Shown one piece after another: positions 28,991-40,189 of a stretch of DNA of 64,000 nucleotides (within the stretch, counting starts at the first letter, position 1; the number at the start of each line of letters is the position of its first letter). The stretch is from Siphonodentalium dalli (Eukaryota > Mollusca > Scaphopoda > Gadilida > Siphonodentaliidae): the NCBI GenBank assembly GCA_032622095.1, contig CP136068.1:129711989-129775988 (forward strand). The letters are read 5' to 3'. The translations under genes and the position numbers were made by a program. Under the pieces are notes generated by a model. It searched no databases. It was not told where the DNA came from and saw only the letters and a program-made list of their open reading frames with translations.

Positions 28991-29221
28991 AACCATTCAA
29001 AAAGGGGGTCACCAAATGTGGGTACCCCTACTCCGGCATTTCGCATGTGAGATTAAACAGTCATAATGATGTCGATCCAATTGGGATGTCCACTTCTATG
29101 ATAGGTCTTACTAAAATAATAAATGTGCGATTCAACTTCAGTCATGGAAAAATCATATGGCCTGATAACGACCGCCTGTCGCATTATGCCCCGCGTCGCA
29201 TTAATTATGCCCCACATATAC

Positions 29222-30191
29222 CCTACATGACAATAGATAACTCAAAAGACTGCGAACAATTACAAAACGACCTAAACAAACTACAGACATGGGAGCAAAA
29301 TTGGGATATGGCCTTTAATCCCTCAAAATGTCAAGTCCTCACAGTCAGCCGCAAAGCAAAACCCACAATTTATGACTACATCCTACACTCTCAAGTACTA
29401 ATTGATCATGTCAATAATGCGCGATATTTGGGAATCGACCTCACAATACTCACAAGCAATCTCTCATTCAATAACCACAAACAACGAACAACTTTAAGTG
29501 CAAATCAGTCCCTGGGAATCCCAAAAAGGAATGTCAAAACACAAAATAAAGCACTCAGGAAAGCAGCTTATCAGGCCATGGTTAGACAAAAGTTAGAGTA
29601 TGCCGCTGCAATTTGGTCCCCTCATACTTCAGAAAACATAACTAAAATTGAACGAGTACAAAATCGGGCCATCCGTTGGATTTTTAATGACTATTCAAGA
29701 TTCTCAAGTTTGTCAAAAATGAGGGAAGAATTAAAACTGAAACCCCTTGGGGACAGAAGAACATCTCAAAATTATCTCTCTTCAGTAAAATAGTCCATAA
29801 TTATAAACAAGTACGGTAGATATCAATATCCCTTATTACCTTCAGAAACCACTCAGACACAGCAGATATAGCAACACTGACACTTATCGACGAATTCACA
29901 CTGGGCCAAATTAATTTAGATACTCATTCTTCCCAGGCACATCTATACTCTGGAACCAATTCCCGTCTGATCTGATTAAGCTCTCTGACCCTGACCAGTT
30001 CAGGAGGAGAGCTTATCAGCTACAACCATGAACCCAACAGCAACCTTTGTTTTTAACATGCTTTTATCTGTACATATTCTTTTAACTGACAAACTTGTCA
30101 CCATGCACTATCACTCTATTTCCCACTAACCCGCACTGACTGCGCCTGTGCAACGCCCATATATGGGGGTCGACCAGTATCAATAGATAGA
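29222..30191 (+). pseudogene. 5'-truncated non-LTR retrotransposon (LINE) reverse transcriptase remnant
   Basis: The open frame ending at 29793 encodes the C-terminal part of a LINE reverse transcriptase. Visible family features are the NPSKCQVLTVSR stretch, the ARYLGIDL stretch, then QKLEYAAAIWSPHT, IERVQNRAIRWIF and LKPLGDRR, which together are typical of CR1/Jockey-type elements. Homology begins abruptly near 29222 with the segment that normally follows the catalytic YADD box, so the catalytic box, the rest of the RT domain and the endonuclease are missing. A frameshift near 29770 throws the last stretch out of frame; 'FSKIVHNYKQ' and later 'WNQFP' are read in other frames. The 3' end carries a short ATAG-repeat tail at 30180-30191. 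A 5' truncation with a simple 3' tail is what target-primed reverse transcription leaves. The frame's nominal ATG at 29047 lies in flanking DNA. This copy is dead. Confidence 0.88.
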
Positions 30192-30674
30192 TACAAGTTT
30201 AGAGGCCACAAATGCATTCACATCGGAGCCGTTGTGTTAGATTCAGCTTCAGATTCAATATGTTTATTTGGTATTCAATTTTATTTTAATATCGATATGC
30301 AAACAGGAAACTACAAAAGTACAACTTATCAGGGCATGATGGCCCTTGTGCTAATATATACATATTATTTCATAAACTTATATATATATATGTATCATGG
30401 TGTGCTTATGGATCCTTATGTACAAGTTTTAAGTGCAGTTGAATAAATACATGCATGTATGGACAGGATGGAGAGGGTTGTATGGGTGGAAGGGGGTGTG
30501 CATCAGATTACATAGTAATTTCTGAGGGTGACGACTTACTGACGACCCCCTTTTCGTACGCCGGATTCAGGTTCTGTTATGGCGTATTCCGGTTGCCAGA
30601 CTAGCGTATACGCAGCATGCCGTCGGGCTCATATTTCGAATGCCGGATGCTTCCATTGATATTCCTTCTTGACT
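30192..30674. other. no gene seen
   Basis: AT-rich sequence followed by a short GC-richer block (30540-30640). The 70-aa frame at 30234-30446 is low-complexity and aromatic-rich, with no recognisable feature. Confidence 0.4.
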
Positions 30675-30678
30675 TTAA

Positions 30679-31125
30679 AGGTACCCAATCCGATACGACG
30701 GTCCCCATATCATCAGATTCCAACAACAACAACATTTTTTGAAATGCCGCTTCAGTTATCAGAATCGATTAATTGCCCAAAAATAATGCTAACCACAGTC
30801 AACTGTAGTATAAAATTGCCCAAAATCTGTTATTCATCAACGTTTTGTTCAACGAAATTTTGCCGGTTGTCAAATATCTGACACCAAAAAAACACTGGAT
30901 TTTAGAGTTATCGATCTTCGACCGCTATCTGGTCAGATAAGTTCTTCTCGTCGACATGCAGTTAATTTACTGGGCCACCTCAAATTAAAATAATAAATTT
31001 CAAACATCGATATCTGATCACTCCTAGCTTTGATGGGTGGGTTCCTCTACTCGAATCAAATATTTGTGACCCCCGCGGAGCCAAGGAAATAGTAATTTGC
31101 GATCGTTAATTCGGATTGAGTACCT
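30679..31125 (+). mobile_element. TTAA-flanked MITE (family K, Kolobok/piggyBac-like), copy 1
   Basis: Terminal inverted repeats AGGTACCCAATCCGAT... and ...ATTCGGATTGAGTACCT are each flanked by TTAA (30675-30678 and 31126-31129), consistent with a TTAA target duplication. Terminal AGG next to TTAA fits Kolobok-type elements better than canonical piggyBac, but no transposase is present. A second copy in the opposite orientation lies at 47202-47597 and shares interior blocks such as 'cagattccaacaacaacaac' and 'ttatcagaat'. Confidence 0.85.
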
Positions 31126-31129
31126 TTAA

Positions 31130-32204
31130 ACACCGAAAAACAACCGAATTCCGCCGGCGTATTTATATTTCGTTGTTCGGATATAATATTATCCACAATT
31201 TAGCTCCATATTCCTCTCGTTATATCATACCCTGTGCACAATAGCGCCAATTAATAGCACAGTTCAAATATATCGTAATGCCGGTTTATTATATTCTCCC
31301 GATAGTATATTGTCTCCTTGTCTCCAATCTGACGTCTTCTTGACAGGTCAAAACGCAAGCTACAAAACAGAGTTCAGTCCCCTCGCTACGCTATGTCTGT
31401 CCGCTGCCGGCATGTGCATTTTCTCTAACATTTTTTATTGAAGTGTTTTGTCATTAACAATATTATTCATTCTGCTTGATCTAGACAATTTCCAAATCAA
31501 TATGCATGGACAGTTCAGTTTCTCAGAATAATGCAGAATGAATTGTAACCTACAAAAATCTCAAATAAATAAATTTGCAATTTCTTCACATTTTATTAAC
31601 GCCACCGGTGTATACTGTGAGCCAAATATTAGAAAGACGTGGGCCGATGTAGGTTTCATAAATAGATTGGGTCGCTTTAAAAGCTGTAGTGCTACCCCAA
31701 ATGCGGTTATTTTGGGACGCGTTAAAGTTGTACTGCGATCCCGAGTCCGGTAAAAGCTGTAGTTGGAATGTCCAACTTCGTGAAAGTTCTATTGACTATG
31801 CCGATGATTTGAGAAGCTTTATTGTTTTAGGATATTGTAGAAAAGCTAATCTGGCCGTGTCAAATTGAGCTATAGCGATGGGATATCTCACAGGACAACA
31901 CATTTCGGGTTTTCGTGGTGTGTGTATTCGCTGGATGTCTTATAGTTGCAGTATGTAACCATTATGACCGCGTTAATTGCTTTCGACATTTAGGTATGAA
32001 CAATGGCTGGGCCATGCACTCTTGGCGGGAACACAATACCTCCGATTTTTGATCCGCATTTAGAAGCTTTCTGGTGTGGCGAATGAGAAACCTGCAGTAA
32101 TAAGCCGTAGTTTTTTGTAGTAATTTGAAGGATTAGTTGTTTTAACGGCATTCTGAGGCGGTGAATTCATGTAACCAATATATTTTATATTAAAATTTAT
32201 ATTT
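31130..32204. other. no gene seen
   Basis: Mixed AT-rich sequence. Short related phrases around 31670-31790 ('aaagctgtagtgct', 'taaaagttgtactgcgatcc', 'aaaagctgtagttgg') suggest an old short tandem repeat. No domain-bearing frame is visible. Confidence 0.4.
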
Positions 32205-32277
32205 ATGGCTAATAATATGATCTTGGTGGCGTTACCATTTCTGACTATGGTTTTATTGTGTGTAGGTGTTGGCAGCG
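32205..32277 (+). CDS. possible signal-peptide exon (first coding exon, gene unknown)
   Basis: ATG at 32205 opens a short frame starting MANNMILVALPFLTMVLLC and running to VGVGS. It is a strongly hydrophobic leader of signal-peptide length and composition with small residues near its end. It is followed immediately by the strong splice donor GTAAGT at 32278. Read through the donor, the frame ends after seven more codons, so the only coherent reading is a 73-bp exon ending in phase 1. I cannot find the next exon; a hAT fossil and other repeats lie downstream. Chance occurrence or part of a degraded element are real alternatives. Confidence 0.25.
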
Positions 32278-33230
32278 GTAAGTCTTGTGTACGGGACTGA
32301 ACTCTGCATGGAGCTTGATCCAACGTAATGCTGAGTACGCCATACTAGAATAGTGGAATGTTTACATTGATTGAATGGAATTTGTTAGAATGGGAAGAAT
32401 TTGCATGTCAAAATTGTCAAACTTTTGACCCTGCATGATTAGAAATAGGACAAATATCTTACAAAACTCAGTGGACTAATAACTATATAGACTTTGTTTC
32501 TGAAAATTCTTTATAGTTATATTAGAATAATAGTCCAAATTGAGGGTGTATTCCGACAGTATTCGGACGACCAAGTCTCCCCCCTGAATGAGAAGGGTTC
32601 CAGTCCAAAGTTGGGTATCTATTTGCTCTCTTTGCATGCGATAGCATTATATATATACAGCTGGACTTTCTGAACCATGATACCGTTCATTTGGCAATCA
32701 CCACCCCCCCCCAATACGAGTTTTGCCATTTTTGGAAACCCAGTGCATGGGTTGGTGGCTAAATTTTGGGCGAAATCTAAAATAATTATTCGTCGACGCA
32801 CACTACGGATACCATGCCGCTTATTCCGTGAAAATCGAACAAAAAAATTCGAATGTCCAATAAGGAATAAGTAACTGATATAACCGAACTTTCAATGGTT
32901 TGTTTCTACACAAAAATATTCATATACCCGTTTGCAATCACACTCCACACTTGCATGTTTCAACATAATGCTGTAACAATGTATAGCCTATATATATGTG
33001 TTATCAGATTATAACTTCAGTAAAAAGTTGAATCTTTCAGCCAAGCTGCTAAATAAGATCATTACTAGACAATATGGAGACAAATTGCAATGCATCTTGT
33101 CAAATTCTGCTTATTTATAAATTCATTATCTCTCTTTTTGGTGAGGAAATTGTCGGATGGCACAGCTGGTACCAGGTTCATTACCACCTTATAAAAGAAC
33201 GACAGCCGCTGGATTTTCCTCCTCTCGTAT
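32278..33230. other. no gene seen
   Basis: AT-rich sequence with a short poly-C run (32704-32713) and several short open frames on both strands that show no domain. Nothing else stands out. Confidence 0.4.
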
Positions 33231-33231
33231 A

Positions 33232-34535
33232 GTGGTGGTACTACAAAGGAAACACCTGTTATCAACGGAAAATGTCATTCGATCAGCATATTACATTGCC
33301 AAAAACGACAGGCCGTACAGTGACTTCCAAGGTTTGATTGATTTGAAAAATATGAATGGAGTTCAAGTGGGTGTAGGGTTACACTCGAAATTTTCAGCTG
33401 TCAATATAGTTAACCACATTGCTCAAGATATGCGCACAAATTTGTGCAAATCAATCCGTTCGCACAAGGGAAAACTATCAATTTTCATCGACGAATCAAC
33501 TACAATATCCCAGAAATCTACTATGATTGTTTACCTGAAGGCCGAATTTGATTCTGGTGACCCACAATTTACATTTCTAGACTTAAGGGAACTATGTGAT
33601 GGTGAGAACGCTGATGATATTTACTCAGATTTATTGTCATGTTTGAAAAAATTCGGATTTGATAAACTCTATTTAAGTGACCACCTCATAGGTTTCACAA
33701 GCGATGGCGCCAGTGCATTAATTGACTGGGAAAAACTCTGGTGTAATGGAGTTACTTCGCAAGGACTTCCCGAACATCATCACATGGCATTGTCTCAGCC
33801 ACCGACTAGAACTAGCTGTTGGAGATTCAGTATCCAAACTCAATGGTGTATCGCATTTCAGAATATTTATAGATAAACTCCACAACGGTTATAGCCAGTC
33901 GCCCAAAAATCAGAGGGAACTGAAAGAGATTGCACTGAATCTAGAATCACAGCTCCTGAAAATTGGAACATTCTTAAGCACACGTTTGGGTGGCGAGTAG
34001 TTTCAGAACTGTTTCTGCTGTATGGAACAATTACGAGTCACTCTACAAACACTTCGAATCGAAAGCTGTTGCAAATACAAAATCATCCGCACAATTTGAG
34101 GGTCTCCGAAGACGTCTTAGTCTCTTAGATCACCTGAGTTCTTAATGGATATAGAATCTATGTATGACCTCTTGTTCGAACTATCGGCGCTCTCTGAACT
34201 ACTCCAAAAGCGAAACATGGACATAGTCAAGGCGGACAAATGTGTGCGACGCACGATACGAGCAATTGAGTTATATACTCAAAACTAAAACTGGAACGAA
34301 AGCGATGACAGCTAACGACGCTATAAAGAGTGGTTACTTTGCGAGCATAAATCTAGTTTCAAACGCCAAGTTAGTCAGAATTTATCAAGAAAAGTTGATT
34401 GATCAGCTCGTAAGTGCACTCCAAGATAGACTATTCGCTACAACTGCGTCGTGTGGGCAGCGGAAGGTCACCGAGTATCACAATCTTCTTGGTGAAATCA
34501 AGATGTTGCACCCGGAATACTGGCCCGACTGGTAG
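33232..34535 (+). pseudogene. decayed hAT-family transposase (KIAA1586/ZBED-like)
   Basis: A protein is recoverable in successive frames. The first frame runs to about 33720, with SIFIDESTTISQKSTMIVYL (first catalytic-region Asp) and GFTSDGASAL (second). After a ~4-base insertion the next frame reads TGKNSGVMELL, then WHCLSHRLELAVGD (the CxxH region typical of hAT enzymes). Further frame changes occur near 33980, 34140 and 34240. The last segment, around 34295-34535, ends in KMLHPEYWP, which resembles the start of the C-terminal hAT dimerisation domain. The order agrees with hAT transposases and with the hAT-derived KIAA1586-like proteins of animals. At least four frameshifts make it non-functional. 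It is cut at about 34535, where antisense LINE sequence begins. No flanking hAT inverted repeats were found. Confidence 0.85.
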
Positions 34536-34812
34536 CTTTAGTTCATTGAGTATGGTCGTCATTGATCATGATGGTAGCTTCGATAGTCGTTTTTAATGAA
34601 TCTCCCTGCCTTCCTCTGTATTTTTTCAAGGAGATCAATTTCTTTTTGTTGGTATATATGGATCCCAGATGGTTGAGCCGTAGTCCATGGTGGATCGGAC
34701 TAGGGATAAGTAGGCTATCTGTTTGAGTTTTCCTGGCATGAACTTTAGGTTGCGGCGTAGAAAGCCCAGTGTTGAATTTGCTTTCTTAACGTTTCTTTGA
34801 TATGTTGTTAAT
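34535..34812 (-). pseudogene. LINE reverse transcriptase C-terminal fragment, antisense
   Basis: On the minus strand this reads RNVKKANSTLGFLRRNLKF..., then AYLSLVRSTMDYGSTIWDPY. After a frame change comes EIDLLEKIQRKAGRFIKNDY, and after another MTTILNELKLP. These are consecutive segments of the C-terminal part of a CR1/Jockey-type LINE reverse transcriptase. Two frameshifts and truncation at both ends show that it is dead. It abuts the hAT fossil, in opposite orientation, at about 34535. Confidence 0.85.
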
Positions 34813-34814
34813 GG

Positions 34815-35190
34815 GAGTGTGATGGCCGAGTGGTTAGCGTGTTCGACTACTGGCCAGAGGTTTCGCTTGGACCCCGGATCGATTCACCTCGATCCTCGAC
34901 AATTCAAAAAGTCGGGATCTCTGATCGTGCCTATATAAAGTACCGTGTGTGCCTCGCTGAGGTGTGGTTAAGCGGTAATCCTCTCCCGCCCGGTGTTATG
35001 TACAGGGGTGACACTGGTTTGATCACGGCGTCCCATCGGGTGGGGACGTTAATGGCTGTCCCGTGTACAACCATGTGTGCACGTTAAAGAACCCTACTGT
35101 TGGCAAAGATCCACAGATGAATGGCAAAATTCCTGTCTAAATTCCTCCCTTCGGGGCGTAAGCTTCCAGTACGTTGTAGATATGTAGATA
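34815..35190 (+). mobile_element. tRNA-derived SINE
   Basis: The head resembles a Leu/Ser-type tRNA: A box TGGCCGAGTGG (34823-34833) and B-box-like GGATCGATTC (34876-34885), about 45 bp apart. The tRNA-unrelated body has a 'tggggacgttaatgg' to 'gcacgttaaagaaccc' block of a kind widespread in marine-invertebrate SINEs. It ends near a short 'gtagatatgtagatag' simple repeat. No target duplication was identified. The 85-aa frame here is incidental. Confidence 0.75.
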
Positions 35191-35488
35191 GTGTTACCTG
35201 CCTAACAGGGTATGTATACAAGTATATAGACATAAAAATTTCAGGCCTGTCGATTTGAGTCACAGTCTGGTTCGCAAGCGTGGTAAAATTACTCCTCCAG
35301 GTATACTGTATATATGTAAAAGTACTAACAAGTCCTACTAAAAATACCCCTCCATATAGAATAACAATACTAACACAAAGTCTATACAGCCGTACGTGTG
35401 AGTGTGTATGCCAACGTCGGGCCATCGGCGGTTCTCCTGACATAGGAGGTATTTACAATATAAGATAAGAAGATAAGATAAGTTAATA

Positions 35489-35491
<3 letters not shown>

Positions 35492-35555
<64 letters not shown>
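35492..35555. repeat. (TA)n microsatellite
   Basis: About 64 bp of almost pure TA dinucleotide. It also creates a spurious poly(Ile-Tyr) frame on the minus strand. Confidence 0.97.
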
Positions 35556-35561
<6 letters not shown>

Positions 35562-36379
35562 TGTCCATTTTAGGTCGTTTGAGATTTCTAGTCAGAGGTA
35601 GGCCTATCTGTTGTGTGCCACTTGTTTTAGGTTTTGTCCATCTAGTTTGTACATCTTGTCAAGTTTCTTTTGCATGCTCAACACATAGCACTTCTTTGCA
35701 CTGAAGGACATTCAATGCAAATCTTAAGAAGATATTAATCCGCGCGGTTATTTACTTGGCGCGATGCCAACTATCCCGGGAATCATCAGCTGTTACCCAC
35801 TAGTGAGAAATAAGAAAATATCTAATGGATTTTTAAATGATAGGCCTATATTGGGGTTTAATTCATGTGATATATATAGATATATTCGATTTTATGATAT
35901 ATGCCTACCGTATATATTCATATTCATTCATTAAATTTAAATGAATTATTGAAATCACAAAATAGGTAATATATAAATCGAAGAACGGCGGCTCATAGAT
36001 ATTTTCCCTCTCAAAATTATCTCTCGAAATGGCCGATGGCCCGTGCTTCAGGTTGTCCAAGAAAGATCGTACCCGGATCCAGATGACCCATCCCCCCGTT
36101 CAGTTTTTAATAGAAATCAAAATGGCGTCCTCCATGTCTCAGGTTATATTTTGGAAATATTATCACAATTTTACACTAGTTTACACGGTTTATCGTCTTC
36201 CAAATATTTGCAGTAACATTAGATAGTTTATTTAACACTCGATAGTTGAAATAGTTATGGCATTATCTTTTCTGAAATTTGTTATGCGAGATCATTATGA
36301 TTTTAGAATAAGTGAAACCATCACTGCATCAGTAGACATAGTCCAAAATTGACTATACATTGAATGTATAGTCCAACTT
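35556..36379. other. no gene called
   Basis: AT-rich. A 65-codon frame from a good-context ATG at 36029 (MADGPCFRLSKKDRTRIQM...) could end at a weak donor (CAG then GTTATA) near 36143, but there is no partner exon or recognisable domain, so it is not annotated as a gene. Confidence 0.4.
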
Positions 36380-37353
36380 TCCCCATCGCTGGTAACGGAG
36401 CTTTTTCTTCAAGTCCGGAAAGGAAGAATGTGACGCAAGATACAACCAAACTGCGATGTTTTTCGGGTAATACATGTGCTACTGCATCACCCTGACATAC
36501 CTTTCATATTCCTTTTCCAAAAATGAGAGATTTATTGAGAATATTCGGATGGAGCCGACGGTTTTTTAAACATTGGGTTGTGCTCGATCGAACTCCGGTC
36601 ACACCGCACTCGCTGTCGTGGGAGCAAGTATTTTCGTACCCTGACCAGCTCGTACCCTCCGAAAAAGTAAATTCGTACTCTAGCTCGAAACTATTTACAT
36701 ATTTCAATAAGGCGTGCGTTCAGTTTCTCATCTAATAACTTTGCTTATCTCATTTTTTTCACCGGGATTGAACGTATACTATGGAACCCACAGTGATCTC
36801 TTGGACGTAAAAGATACAGAAATAGAACAGAAACATGCCTGCTCTCTTGGACGTAAAAGATACAGAAGTAGAACAGAAACCTGCCTATACTAGTATATAT
36901 ATATATACATACAAATTAAATTAAATAACCATACTTACCTGTTTTCAATCGTCGTATTCCATCACTATGCGCCGTGTCGTAATCCAGTTTCTCATCTAAT
37001 AACATAAATTTGTCCAACCTGTTTTAGGGAATGGGTCCTGGGTCTTTGCCATTGGGAAACAAATTGCGTCATAGAGGTTTACACTTAGTAAGGCCTATGA
37101 CCGATAACGATTATAGTATGGAGAGTTGTCAGTGTGAAAATAGTGTAATCAAATACTTTGATGTATATTATAATTGCCAATAAAAAACATCAAAACAATA
37201 ATACATATTACAAATAAAAAAAAACAAGAATATGTGCATACATAATATCATTCACCACAGGCTCACGCGTTTGCCATCGCACATACATTCCCGTGAACAG
37301 AAACTGCAGCAGTTGCAGCGAGCGCAATTACATTTTAGTTTATTGCACATCAA
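36380..37353. repeat. left arm of ~975-bp inverted repeat
   Basis: Reverse complement of 37966-38945 with only scattered differences. The innermost ~100 bp appear to differ at only a couple of bases. Landmarks are the AACGGAGCTTTTTCTTC outer edge, a 43-bp direct duplication around 'ctcttggacgtaaaagatac' (twice within 36795-36885), and on the minus strand the Cys-rich tail of the helicase frame. The arm therefore looks like an inverted copy of the 3' part of the helicase-bearing sequence. Confidence 0.93.
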
Positions 37354-37384
37354 GTTATATATATACATATATTTATATACATAT

Positions 37385-37621
37385 TAAATAAACATATTTA
37401 ACAGTTTTCAATCGTCGTATTCCATCACGATGCGCCGTGTCGTACTCCAGTTTCTCATCTAATAACATTATAAATTTGTCCACCCTGTTTTAAGGAATGG
37501 GTCCTGGGTCTTTACCACTGGGAAACAAATTGCGACATAGAGGTTTACACTTTGTAATGTCTATGAACGATAACGATTATAATACTAGAGCTGTCAGTGT
37601 GAAGATAACGTAATCAAATAC
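37385..37621. repeat. third, diverged copy of the inner arm segment
   Basis: Direct repeat of 36920-37153 within the left arm. Shared landmarks are 'ttttcaatcgtcgtattcca', 'tgcgccgtgtcgta', 'gaatgggtcctgggtctt' and 'ataacgattata'. It is more diverged than the two arms are from each other, so it predates the arm duplication. Confidence 0.88.
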
Positions 37622-37688
37622 TGTTATGCAAATTAAGTATGAAGAAAATCTTGTAAATGGAAGGGAAATTTCTATTTTTTTCTTTAGA

Positions 37689-38062
37689 AAACCAGAAGAT
37701 TTTCCATGAATTTGGACATCCCTGATATCGACATTGTTGTACACTGGGGTGCACCAGCAAGTTCTATTTCTTATTGGCAGGAGGTGGGCCGTGCAGGCCG
37801 TGATGGCAGGCAAAGTTCTGCAGTTGTGCTGAGGCACGGCTGTTGTCCTGAAGAGGTTTCTGATATAATTTCAGGAAGTCATTGTTATCGAGCGGCGGTT
37901 CTCAAACAATTTATTGTTGAAGGAATGAGCCCGTTAGTTGTCTCGGACATCAAGTGTAACTTGATGTGCAATAAACTAAAATGTAATTGCGCTCGCTGCA
38001 ACTGCTGCAGTTTCTGTTCACGGGAATGTATGTGCGATGGCAAACGCGTGAGCCTGTGGTGA
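37689..38062 (+). pseudogene. RecQ-type superfamily 2 helicase, C-terminal fragment
   Basis: The frame ending at 38062 contains LDIPDIDIVVHWGAP and YWQEVGRAGRDGR, the conserved motif V/VI region of RecQ-like helicases with its arginine finger. A Cys-rich tail follows (CNKLKCNCARCNCCSFCSRE), compatible with zinc binding. The N-terminal helicase core, with the Walker A and DExH boxes, is absent. A pyrimidine-rich tract and TTTAG precede the homology at about 37688, so it may be a last exon. The stop lies inside the right arm of the surrounding inverted repeat, and the last ~100 bp of the frame are duplicated in inverted form at 37250-37353. Flanking inverted repeats and lack of the rest of the gene suggest a mobile-element remnant rather than a host helicase gene, but this is inference. 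Confidence 0.8.
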
Positions 38063-38945
38063 ATGATATTATCTATGCACATATTCTTGTTTTTTTTTAT
38101 TTGTAATATGTATTATTGTTTTGATGTTTTTTATTGGCAAATATAATATACATCAAAGTATTTGATTACACTATTTTCACACTGACAACTCTCCATACTA
38201 TAATCGTTATCGCATAGGCCTTACTAAGTGTAAACCTCTATGTCGCAATTTGTTTCCCAATGGCAAAGACCCAGGACCCATTCCCTAAAACAGGGTGGAC
38301 AAATTTATGTTATTAGATGAGAAACTGGATTACGACACGGCGCATAGTGATGGAATACGACGATTGAAAACAGGTAAGTATGGTTATTTAATTTAATTTG
38401 TATGTATATATATATATATATAGGCAGGTTTCTGTTCTACTTCTGTATCTTTTACGTCCAAGACATCAGGCATGTTTCTGTTCTATTTCTGTATCTTTTA
38501 CGTCCAAGAGATCACTGTGGGTTCCATAGTATACGTTCAATCCCGGTTAAAAATGAGATAAGTAAAGTTATTAGATGAGAAACTGAACGCACGCCTTATT
38601 GAAATATCTAAATAGTTTCGCGCTAGGGTACGAATTTACTTTTTCGGAGGGTACGAGCTGGTCAGGGTACGAAAATACTTGCTCCCACGACAGCGAGTGC
38701 GGTGTGACCGGAGTTCGATCGAGCACAACCCAATGTTTAAAAATGTTTAAAAATCCGTCGGCTCCAGCCGAATATCCCCAATAAATCTCTCATTTTTGGA
38801 AAAGGAATATGAAAGGTATGTCATGGTGATGCAGTAGCACATGTATTACCCGAAAAACATTGCGGTTTGGTGGTATCTTGCATCACATTCTTCCTTTCCG
38901 GACTGGAAGAAAAAGCTCCGTTGGGAGGCATGGGGGAAATTTCGA
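37966..38945. repeat. right arm of ~975-bp inverted repeat
   Basis: Reverse complement of 36380-37353, separated from it by a 612-bp spacer carrying the helicase fragment and the third repeat copy. It begins inside the helicase frame at 'cttgatgtgca'. It also contains a short open frame starting MLLDEKLDYDTAHSD at 38307 that ends at a strong donor (CAG then GTAAGT, 38374), mirrored in the left arm. Confidence 0.93.
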
Positions 38946-39329
38946 CGGGATATCTTTAGTATCCCGTAGATTTTCGACTACAGTAGACAGTACATTTAAT
39001 TTCTGCAGATCTCAAAAACATCTGTAGATATTGCAGTGCAGGAACCTTTCAGTTATAGACGCACTGGTCCAGGTGCTATCACGGCCGAGTAACTTTATAA
39101 CCATGTGGTGACTCCAGTAGCGTTCTTTAACATGCATGTAGTATGATGTACACGGTCACGGGTCAGTCATTAATGCCCACGCCCGATCGGACCGATGCAT
39201 GACGCGTTATATATGCAGTAGGTCCTGATATTTGCGTAGGTCCCTCAATTCGCGTAGGTCCCTGTGGTAATGCCATAGTACATGCTTGGTTGACTGATTC
39301 CCAAACCTGATAGGTTTGTTTGCTAATTA
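38946..39329. repeat. short dispersed repeat with 'cgtaggtccct' motif
   Basis: Around 39215-39262 the motif 'gcgtaggtccct' occurs twice. The same sequence appears reverse-complemented at about 43605-43675, so a dispersed repeat of unknown class is present at both sites. No gene. Confidence 0.5.
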
Positions 39330-40145
39330 GTGAACGTTCAGACGACCACGATTCCATCGTAAGTGGGGGAATCGGGCCCTACGATATCGTGGATAGTTTG
39401 TTCACACAATTGCGATGTCGTCGTACATTATGATATCGTAGGTTGTTCCTAAAGCATGTGATTGACTACTCTCGGGCTCCAAATAAAAGTGCAGGCCCAA
39501 ATAATAGTGCAGGGGGGGGGGGGGGGGGGGACTACCATTGAAAGTTAATAAAAGTGCAGACCCAAATAATAGTGCAGGGGGAAATCTGAGCAAAATATCA
39601 ACTGTTGTTAAACAAATTATTTTTATACACTATAGCAGGTCAAGTATAGGAGTCAACAAGGTATGTATCATGCAGTTTTTTGAATGCCATATACATGAAT
39701 ATGTACATTCATAAAGTTACCAGTAAGCTCATCATTTTGATATCAGAATCATATAGAAATATTGAGTTTGTGTTGATTGGGGGTGGGGATGTCGGACCTG
39801 CGGCGATCAGCCGCGGATATGCTCGCGGGTGTCTGTGGAATGGACAATTCATCACTCGAGACCAAAATATATCATGAAGAAATTTTATATCGCGGAAATG
39901 GCCACGAATAAGCCTAGGCTTACTGCCAGATCCCTTTATCTCATATGAATGTTTGTGTATGTTATATATGTATTTATGTGCCTTTTGAGAAATAAAATAT
40001 TGTTTACACTAAAATCAAACAGTGCTTGATATTATTTTTTTACCTACGATTTTGACGTGAGCATGCGCAGTCCAACTACCGGTTACTTCTAGTACGATGG
40101 AAACCTTTCCACTTACGATTGTATCGTGGTCGTCTGAACGTTCAC
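39330..40145. mobile_element. PIF/Harbinger-like MITE with TTA target duplication
   Basis: Terminal inverted repeats GTGAACGTTCAGACGACCAC... and its reverse complement end the element. They are flanked by TTA on both sides (39327-39329 and 40146-40148). A 3-bp TWA duplication is the Harbinger signature. The interior is non-coding. It holds ATATCGTA-type subterminal motifs, a G run (39513-39530) and a tandem pair of ~60-bp segments containing 'taatagtgcaggggg'. Confidence 0.82.
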
Positions 40146-40189
40146 TTACAGTAGTAATGCTGAAGGGGGTCATTCTCCCCAACAAAAGT

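Noticed and set aside
29047-29221. N-terminal 58 codons of the RT frame as part of the protein
   Set aside because: No resemblance to RT; homology begins abruptly at about 29222, as in a 5'-truncated LINE inserted next to an open stretch.
35338-35568. Poly(Ile-Tyr) frame on the minus strand
   Set aside because: It is a translation of the TA microsatellite.
36029-36226. 65-codon frame MADGPCFRLSKKD... as a gene
   Set aside because: Good start context, but only a weak possible donor, no partner exon and no recognisable domain.
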